NCBI GenBank assembly: GCA_028718065.1
Contig: JAQUMP010000216.1
Span: 1-6,400, forward strand
Length of the DNA stretch: 6,400 nucleotides
Reading direction: 5' to 3'
From: Chitinivibrionales bacterium
GTDB taxonomy: Bacteria; Fibrobacterota; Chitinivibrionia; Chitinivibrionales; FEN-1185
Of the stretch, positions 1 to 4,490 are shown in pieces. Each line of letters starts with the position of its first letter. The stretch's first letter is position 1. The notes beneath the pieces are model-generated. The model did not search any database. It was given only the letters and a program-made list of their open reading frames with translations, and was not told the origin of the DNA. A program made the translations under genes and the position numbers.

Positions 1-203
1 ATCTGGTCATTAATGTGCCGGCCGGGAAAAAATCCTTGCAGGACAGCAAACCGATCCGCAGCGCCGCGGTACTGCGCGGCGTGCCCTACATTACCACGCT
101 GGAAGGCGCCCAGGCGGCCATCAGCGCCATGGATTCACGCGGGAAAATAGGGTACTCAGTCAAGACAATTCAGGAATATGCAAAACAATTAATAAAACAA
201 TAA
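1..203 (+). CDS. carB: Carbamoyl-phosphate synthase large subunit, C-terminal end (partial)
   Basis: This is the 3' end of carB; the reading frame is open to the left edge (first whole codon at 3) and stops with TAA at 201-203. CarB makes carbamoyl phosphate from bicarbonate, ATP and ammonia delivered by the CarA glutaminase subunit, feeding pyrimidine and arginine synthesis in the cytoplasm. The 67 visible residues match the C-terminal MGS-like allosteric domain: a strand LVINVPAG, then SKPIRSAAVLRGVPYITTLEGA, which corresponds to the family pattern of a basic IRRAA helix followed by PyITT-x-GA, then an alanine-rich helix and a closing YSVKTIQEY helix. In the family this domain binds effectors such as UMP or ornithine; effector specificity cannot be read from this fragment. 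A GTG at 15 lies inside the domain and is not a start. The catalytic domains lie outside the window. It lies upstream of pyrG on the same strand, 196 bp away. Confidence 0.93.
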   Translation, partial: LVINVPAGKKSLQDSKPIRSAAVLRGVPYITTLEGAQAAISAMDSRGKIGYSVKTIQEYAKQLIKQ

Positions 204-216
204 GATTAAAATCTGG

Positions 217-233
217 AAAGGGCTCCGCCCTTT
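217..233 (+). terminator. Short hairpin after carB, possible weak terminator
   Basis: A perfect 7-bp inverted repeat, AAAGGGC (217-223) and GCCCTTT (227-233), with a TCC loop, begins 14 bp after the carB stop. The stem ends in three T and is followed by AAAT rather than a long T run, so termination would be weak. It could instead be a repeat-type hairpin like the one before pyrG. Confidence 0.3.
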
Positions 234-304
234 AAATCCCGTAATGAAAATACTTATTATAGTTAACAGAATAAGAATGCCTTGCTGGGGGAATAATTTT
301 TAAA

Positions 305-334
305 TAGATTTAATTTTAATGTTTTAAATACAAT
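305..334 (+). promoter_or_regulatory. Candidate pyrG promoter in an AT-rich stretch
   Basis: The 204-399 gap is strongly AT-rich from about 240 to 345, unlike the genes on either side. TACAAT at 329-334 matches the sigma70 -10 consensus at five of six positions and would place a start near 337-342, about 60 bp before the pyrG ATG. TAGATT (305-310) lies 18 bp upstream but is a poor -35. A second weaker pair is TTGCTG (282-287) with TAGATT (305-310) at 17-bp spacing. Which, if either, is used is a guess from base patterns alone. Confidence 0.3.
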
Positions 335-356
335 ACGCATTTTCCTTACCGGGTCT

Positions 357-375
357 AAGGGGCGGTGAGCCCCTT
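357..375 (+). promoter_or_regulatory. Hairpin in the pyrG leader
   Basis: A perfect 7-bp inverted repeat, AAGGGGC (357-363) and GCCCCTT (369-375), closes a GGTGA loop 24 bp before the pyrG start codon. In the transcript it would be a GC-rich stem just upstream of the ribosome binding site. There is no T run after it, so it is not a standard terminator. It may affect pyrG mRNA stability or translation, or simply be a repeat copy. Confidence 0.4.
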
Positions 376-385
376 CCAGAATATT

Positions 386-390
386 AGGGG
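386..390 (+). promoter_or_regulatory. pyrG ribosome binding site
   Basis: AGGGG lies nine bases before the ATG at 400, a good Shine-Dalgarno distance. It supports that ATG as the pyrG start, in agreement with the family N-terminus. Confidence 0.75.
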
Positions 391-399
391 TTAAAAATT

Positions 400-2007
400 A
401 TGTCCAAATTCATATTCATTACCGGCGGGGTTGTTTCTTCGTTAGGCAAAGGAATTACTGCTGCATCAATCGGACTTTTGCTAAAATCGCGTGGCCTTAA
501 AATCGCGCACCAGAAATTCGACCCCTATTTGAATGTGGATCCCGGCACCATGAACCCCTATCAGCACGGCGAAGTCTACGTCACCGACGACGGCGCCGAG
601 ACCGATCTTGACTTAGGGCATTACGAACGCTTTACCGGGGTCACCACCTGTAAAAACAGCAACTTTACCGCCGGGCGCATCTACGATTCCATCATAAAAA
701 AAGAGCGCCGCGGCGACTACCTTGGCGGCACGGTGCAGGTCGTGCCGCACGTAACCGGCGAAATCTGCGACAGCATCCGCAGCGTGGCCTGCCCGGAAAT
801 CGATGTGGTCATCTCCGAAATCGGCGGCACCGTCGGCGACGTTGAGAGCCTGCCGTTCCTGGAAGCGCTGCGCATTTTCCGCATGCAGGAGGGCAGGGGC
901 AACGTGCTCTTTATCCACGTTACCTTAATCCCCTTTCTGCGCAAAGCCGGCGAAATAAAAACAAAACCAACCCAGCACTCCGTGGGAAAGCTGCGCGAAA
1001 TCGGTATTATCCCGGACATGCTTATCTGCCGCACCGAGCGTCACCTTGACAAAGACCTGCGTTCCAAACTTTCGCTTTTCTGCAACGTGGACGCCGACGC
1101 CGTGGCCGAGGCCTTCGACGTTGACAACACCATCTACGAAGTGCCGCTCGATTTTGCGGCGCAGAACGTTGACTCGGTGATAATCGACATTCTCGGCCTG
1201 CGCTCCGGCAAACGCAACCTGGCGCCCTGGCGCGATTACGTGGACCGCGTGACCAACGCCGAACACACGGTCACCATCGCTATCGTGGGCAAATATTCGG
1301 AACTGCTCGATGCCTATAAATCCATCCACGAGGCGCTCAATCATGCCGGCGCCGCGAATATGGCAAAAGTCTGCATTAAAAGCGTTTCGGCCGAAGAAAT
1401 CGAGGAAAAAGGCGCCAAGGCGGTACTTGCGGGCGCCGGCGGGATTTTGGTCCCCGGCGGTTTCGGCGGCCGCGGGGTCGAAGGCAAAATCGAAGCGGTG
1501 CGGTATGCGCGCGAAAACAAAATCCCCTATTTTGGAATATGCTACGGCATGCACATGGCCGTTATCGAGTTTGCGCGGAACGTGCTCAAGCTCGAAGGCG
1601 CCGATACCACCGAAAATAATCCCGATACGAAATTTCCGGTGATCCACATAATGGAAGAACAAAAACGTATTGTTAACAAAGGCGCTACCATGCGGCTCGG
1701 AGCGTATCCGTGTGCGCTAAAAAAGAATTCGCAGGCGCGCAAATGCTACGGCAAGGATTCAATCAGCGAACGCCACCGTCATCGATACGAATTCAACAAC
1801 GAATATCGTGATGCTTTTGAGAAAAGCGGCATGGCGCTTTGCGGTCAGTCGCCCGATGGAATCCTGGTGGAAATGGTTGAACTTGCAGGACATCCCTGGT
1901 TCTTGGCGGTGCAGTTCCATCCGGAATTCAAATCCCGCCCGGTTGAGCCGCATCCGCTCTTCCGGGATTTTATCGGCGCATCGGTAAAGTACGGCAAGAC
2001 AAAATAA
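400..2007 (+). CDS. pyrG: CTP synthase (glutamine-hydrolysing)
   Basis: PyrG converts UTP to CTP with ATP and glutamine, the last step of de novo pyrimidine nucleotide synthesis, in the cytoplasm. The 535-residue length is typical. The N-terminal synthetase domain (about 1-265) opens with FITGGVVSSLGKGI, whose P-loop lysine is K17. It continues with QKFDPYLNVDPGTM, the Mg-binding DDGAETDLDLGHYERF (D71), E140 in SEIGGTVGDVES and the UTP-loop signature KTKPTQHSVGKLR. The C-terminal class I glutaminase domain (about 290-530) has PGGFGGRG, nucleophile C381, the ERHRHRYEFNN segment and H507 and E509 in QFHPEF, so the catalytic triad is complete. One oddity is that the nucleophile motif reads GICYGMH where most family members have GICLGMQ, so H385 replaces a glutamine that contacts substrate in this fold. 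The start is supported by AGGGG nine bases upstream. The gene lies between carB and purF, each on the same strand. The identification is near certain. Confidence 0.98.
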   Translation: MSKFIFITGGVVSSLGKGITAASIGLLLKSRGLKIAHQKFDPYLNVDPGTMNPYQHGEVYVTDDGAETDLDLGHYERFTGVTTCKNSNFTAGRIYDSIIKKERRGDYLGGTVQVVPHVTGEICDSIRSVACPEIDVVISEIGGTVGDVESLPFLEALRIFRMQEGRGNVLFIHVTLIPFLRKAGEIKTKPTQHSVGKLREIGIIPDMLICRTERHLDKDLRSKLSLFCNVDADAVAEAFDVDNTIYEVPLDFAAQNVDSVIIDILGLRSGKRNLAPWRDYVDRVTNAEHTVTIAIVGKYSELLDAYKSIHEALNHAGAANMAKVCIKSVSAEEIEEKGAKAVLAGAGGILVPGGFGGRGVEGKIEAVRYARENKIPYFGICYGMHMAVIEFARNVLKLEGADTTENNPDTKFPVIHIMEEQKRIVNKGATMRLGAYPCALKKNSQARKCYGKDSISERHRHRYEFNNEYRDAFEKSGMALCGQSPDGILVEMVELAGHPWFLAVQFHPEFKSRPVEPHPLFRDFIGASVKYGKTK

Positions 2008-2013
2008 ATAATC

Positions 2014-2034
2014 ACCACGAGTAGAGCCCGTGGT
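2014..2034 (+). terminator. Weak hairpin after pyrG, possible terminator
   Basis: ACCACG (2014-2019) and CGTGGT (2029-2034) form a 6-bp stem with a 9-base loop, starting seven bases after the pyrG stop codon. The tail CTTAATT is only mildly T-rich. Position favours a terminator; the modest stem and poor tail keep confidence low. Confidence 0.25.
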
Positions 2035-2075
2035 CTTAATTCGCTTTCTAAAAGGGAGTTTTTTTGACCTCTATC

Positions 2076-2167
2076 CCCTGTCCCTTTCTCCTGTCAGAGA
2101 AAGGGGTAAGAAGATCAAAAATATACCCTCTCTGATAGGAGAGGGTCGCACGAAGTGCGGGGAGAGG
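2076..2167. repeat. Intergenic palindromic repeat element (three hairpins)
   Basis: This stretch of the 238-bp pyrG-purF gap is packed with inverted repeats. Hairpin A pairs CCCTTTCTC (2082-2090) with GAGAAAGGG (2097-2105). Hairpin B pairs ACCCTCTC (2125-2132) with GAGAGGGT (2139-2146). Hairpin C pairs CGCAC (2147-2151) with GTGCG (2155-2159) around a GAA loop. C is followed by GGGGAGAGG (2159-2167), which could alternatively pair with the CCCTCTC arm of B. Arms A and B resemble each other in being pyrimidine-rich CCCTYTCTC-like blocks. This layout is like the dispersed palindromic repeats found between genes in many bacterial genomes. Only one copy is visible here, so its repeat status is inferred. 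The open frame across it (2030-2224) has no family match I recognise and reads as translated repeat. Confidence 0.55.
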
Positions 2168-2194
2168 TTAAAACTGGCAATGCCGAGTAATTCG

Positions 2195-2211
2195 CCCATG
2201 CAAAGCATGGG
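2195..2211. repeat. Small perfect hairpin upstream of purF
   Basis: CCCATGC (2195-2201) and GCATGGG (2205-2211) form a perfect 7-bp stem with an AAA loop, ending 34 bases before the purF start. With no T run behind it, it is more likely part of the repeat-rich gap or a leader structure than a terminator. Confidence 0.35.
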
Positions 2212-2227
2212 GTTTCCGATTTAAATA

Positions 2228-2233
2228 AAGGAG
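2228..2233 (+). promoter_or_regulatory. purF ribosome binding site
   Basis: AAGGAG is a strong Shine-Dalgarno core 12 bases before the ATG at 2246, slightly long but acceptable. It supports the start that gives PurF a short propeptide ahead of its catalytic cysteine. Confidence 0.75.
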
Positions 2234-2245
2234 AACTTCTCTGGT

Positions 2246-3643
2246 ATGTCCGATTCACTACACGAAGCCTGCGGCGTTTTCGGGGTCTTTAATAATTCCG
2301 ACGCCGCCCGCCTTACCTACCTCGGCCTCTACGCCCTGCAGCACCGCGGCCAGGAAAGTTCTGGCATAGTAACCTCGAATACAAAATGTCTGCAAATGTT
2401 TAAGGCCATGGGCCTGGTGAACCAGGTTTTTACCGCCGAAAACCTGCAGGCCATCGCGGGTATGCACGCCATCGGTCACAACCGCTACTCAACCACCGGC
2501 TCTTCCACGGTCACCAACGCCCAACCAATCCTGATTAACTGCCGTTTCGGCCAGATCGCGGGCGCGCACAACGGTAATCTTACCAACGCGGCGGCCCTGC
2601 GGACCTGGATGGAACAGGACGGCTCGATTTTCACCACCTCCACCGACACCGAAGTCATCATGCACCTTATCGCGCGCTCCAAGCGCGAAAACGCCGAGGC
2701 CATGATTCTGGACGCACTCTCGGGTGTCAAGGGCGCCTATTCCATAGTTTTCCTAACGCCCGACGCGCTTTACGGCGCGCGCGATCCCTACGGCTTCCGG
2801 CCGCTGCTGCTGGGGCAACTGGGGTCAAATTTTGTTTTATCGTCGGAGACCTGCGCCTTTGACCTGGTGGGGGCCAAGCTCGTGCGCGAAATCAGGCCCG
2901 GCGAAATGGTGCGCATCGATAAAAACGGGGTCGACAGTTTCGCGATTCCCAATTACGAGAGTTCCGTGCACTGTTCGCAATGCGTGTTCGAATTTATCTA
3001 TTTTTCGCGGCCCGACAGCTACGTCTTCGGCGAAAACGTTGACAAAGTGCGCCGCAAGCTGGGCCGCATCCTGGCGCGCGAGCACCCCGCCGCGGGAGCG
3101 GATTTCGTGATGGGCGTGCCCGATTCATCCACCACCGCGGCGCTGGGCTACTCGCAGGAATCGGAATTGCGCTACGATATCGGGCTTATCCGCAACCATT
3201 ACGTGGGTCGCACGTTTATCAACCCGCGCCAATCGGGCCGCGATTTCGGCGTGCGCGTAAAGTTTAACCCGGTCAAGGGCGTGCTGCGGGGGAAAAAAGT
3301 CGTGGTGGTGGACGATTCCATCGTGCGCGGCACCACCATGAAAAAAATCATCCAGCTTATAAAGTCGGCCGAACCCAAGGAGATCCACCTGCGCATTTCC
3401 TCGCCGCCCATCATGTGGCCCTGTTATTACGGCATCGACATGCCCACCAAGGAGGAACTTATCGCCTCGGCCCAGGAGATCGACGCCGTGCGCAAGTACA
3501 TGGAAGTGGACACGCTCGGCTACCTTTCGATCGATGGTTTACTTTCGGCTATGCCGGGGGAAAAGAGCAATTTTTGCGTGGCCTGCTTTCGCGGAGACTA
3601 TCCGGTTCCCGTTAAGGGCAACAATAATCCTCCAAGCTGCTGA
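2246..3643 (+). CDS. purF: Amidophosphoribosyltransferase (glutamine PRPP amidotransferase)
   Basis: PurF catalyses the committed step of de novo purine synthesis, making 5-phosphoribosylamine from PRPP and glutamine in the cytoplasm. The 465-residue length is typical. The N-terminal class II (Ntn) glutaminase domain begins at C9 in HEACGVFGVF. The eight residues before it are presumably removed to expose the catalytic cysteine, as in Bacillus-type enzymes. LYALQHRGQESSGI, IGHNRYSTTGSS and the AHNGNLTN segment are all present. The C-terminal phosphoribosyltransferase domain carries the PRPP motif VVVVDDSIVRGTT (D356 and D357). Cysteines at 246 (QCVFEFIYFSRPDS), 393 (WPCYYGID), 444 and 447 (CVAC) match the four ligands of the [4Fe-4S] cluster of the Bacillus-type enzyme, so this is the iron-sulfur class rather than the clusterless E. 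coli type. C243 is an extra cysteine beside the first ligand. A Shine-Dalgarno site precedes the ATG. The gene sits 238 bp downstream of pyrG, after a hairpin-rich gap. Confidence 0.98.
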   Translation: MSDSLHEACGVFGVFNNSDAARLTYLGLYALQHRGQESSGIVTSNTKCLQMFKAMGLVNQVFTAENLQAIAGMHAIGHNRYSTTGSSTVTNAQPILINCRFGQIAGAHNGNLTNAAALRTWMEQDGSIFTTSTDTEVIMHLIARSKRENAEAMILDALSGVKGAYSIVFLTPDALYGARDPYGFRPLLLGQLGSNFVLSSETCAFDLVGAKLVREIRPGEMVRIDKNGVDSFAIPNYESSVHCSQCVFEFIYFSRPDSYVFGENVDKVRRKLGRILAREHPAAGADFVMGVPDSSTTAALGYSQESELRYDIGLIRNHYVGRTFINPRQSGRDFGVRVKFNPVKGVLRGKKVVVVDDSIVRGTTMKKIIQLIKSAEPKEIHLRISSPPIMWPCYYGIDMPTKEELIASAQEIDAVRKYMEVDTLGYLSIDGLLSAMPGEKSNFCVACFRGDYPVPVKGNNNPPSC

Positions 3644-3675
3644 ATACTTTAAGAATTAACTAAAATATTTTGGTT

Positions 3676-3721
3676 ACGCCCGCTCGCCGCTGCGTAGCGC
3701 TTTGGCGAAGCAGGGAGGCGT
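3676..3721. repeat. GC-rich nested palindrome after purF
   Basis: Between purF and the next gene lies a GC-rich island in an AT-rich gap. Outer arms ACGCC (3676-3680) and GGCGT (3717-3721) enclose a second stem, GCTCGCC (3682-3688) with GGCGAAGC (3704-3711), which pairs over seven bases with one bulged A. A small inner hairpin, GCT/AGC, lies around 3689-3698. No T run follows, which argues against a simple terminator although the position after purF allows it. The nested shape and abrupt base composition look like a dispersed intergenic repeat, but no second copy is present in the window. Confidence 0.45.
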
Positions 3722-3761
3722 TATATTGGTGAGATTTGTCCGTAAAAGTAACCTCTGTTAA

Positions 3762-4490
3762 ATGCGAGCATTATTCTTGACAAAAGAATCAGAACTCTCA
3801 AGCGTGCCTATCCCCCGAAAACATCGACCCTTTCCGCGCACCCTGTGCTTTTTATTGGTGTTGTTTTTTAGCTTTTTCATATTTTCAGAAACCGCCAAAA
3901 CCCCTCTTTCTCTGTTTGCTTTGCCGGAAAACGGTAAAACCGGAGAATCCGTTTTGCCGGCGGGTTGGAAAAGGGTCGACGGCAAGGGTACCGTATATTC
4001 ATTAGTAAACGATGACTCCGGCCTCTGTTTACATGCAGTCTCAAACCACGGCAATATGAGCATCGGGAAAAAATTGTCGGTCGCGGTCGAGGATTACCAA
4101 ACGGCTTCGTGGCGCTGGAAGGTGGTGCGCTTTCCGGACGGAGGGCGGGAAGATATAAAAAAGAAAAACGATTCGCCCGCGGGCATTTACATAATGCTCA
4201 AAGACGGCTTTTTCTTTAAATCCCTCAAATATGTCTGGAGCGATACTTTACCCGCGGGCACCATGGTGCCGAGCAAGTACAATTCCAATGTAAAAATCAT
4301 CGTGCTGGAATCCGGCACTGCCCATCAGGGCCAATGGGTACCAGAAAAGGTAAATCTTAAAGAGGACATCGCCCGCTACATTGGAAAAAATCTTACGCAA
4401 ATAATCGGCGTGGGCATCCTGACCGACGCCGACAATACCAGTTCCCTGGCCGAAGCGTATTATGCGGATTTTATGCTGCTACCGAAATGA
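3762..4490 (+). CDS. DUF3047-type protein, putatively exported
   Basis: The molecular function is unknown. The 242-residue protein has a basic N-terminal part (PIPRKHRPFPR, 16-26), then a hydrophobic core at about 27-42, which looks like a signal peptide or lipid-embedded anchor. The mature part matches the pattern I know for DUF3047: LPAGWK near the start, a tryptophan strand SWRWKV (W117, W119), YVWSDTLPAGT (157-167), VLESG (181-185), GQWVPEKVN, and IIGVGILTDADNT (acidic TDADNT at 221-226) ahead of a final strand AYYADFMLL. The all-beta, tryptophan-rich look resembles carbohydrate-binding jelly rolls, but that is speculation. There is no clear Shine-Dalgarno site, and the 26-residue basic leader is long. 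A GTG at 3804 (residue 15) would give a more usual signal peptide. The gene begins 118 bp after purF, and its last 12 bp overlap the end of the opposing GH31 gene. Family confidence is good; function is open. Confidence 0.8.
   Translation: MRALFLTKESELSSVPIPRKHRPFPRTLCFLLVLFFSFFIFSETAKTPLSLFALPENGKTGESVLPAGWKRVDGKGTVYSLVNDDSGLCLHAVSNHGNMSIGKKLSVAVEDYQTASWRWKVVRFPDGGREDIKKKNDSPAGIYIMLKDGFFFKSLKYVWSDTLPAGTMVPSKYNSNVKIIVLESGTAHQGQWVPEKVNLKEDIARYIGKNLTQIIGVGILTDADNTSSLAEAYYADFMLLPK

Noticed and set aside
217..240. GGGCTCC resembling the start of the Bacillus pyrG transcript, suggesting CTP-sensitive reiterative initiation
   Set aside because: The bases are explained by a hairpin after carB, lie about 180 bp before pyrG, have no well-placed -10, and are not followed by a terminator with a pyrimidine-rich arm and T run.
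925..1662. Long open frame of 245 codons antisense to pyrG
   Set aside because: It is a product of the GC-biased third positions of pyrG; the sense protein matches CTP synthase throughout, and the antisense product is low-complexity and unfamiliar.
2059..2065. Run of seven T as the tail of a pyrG terminator
   Set aside because: The nearest stem ends at 2034, about 25 bases away, too far for a standard intrinsic terminator.
2030..2224. Open frame of 64 codons between pyrG and purF
   Set aside because: It is read through palindromic repeat sequence, has no ribosome binding site, starts inside the hairpin after pyrG and has no recognisable domain.
3726..3754. TTGGTG with TAACCT at 17-bp spacing as a promoter for the DUF3047 gene
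   Set aside because: The -10 matches only about half of the consensus and nothing else supports it.
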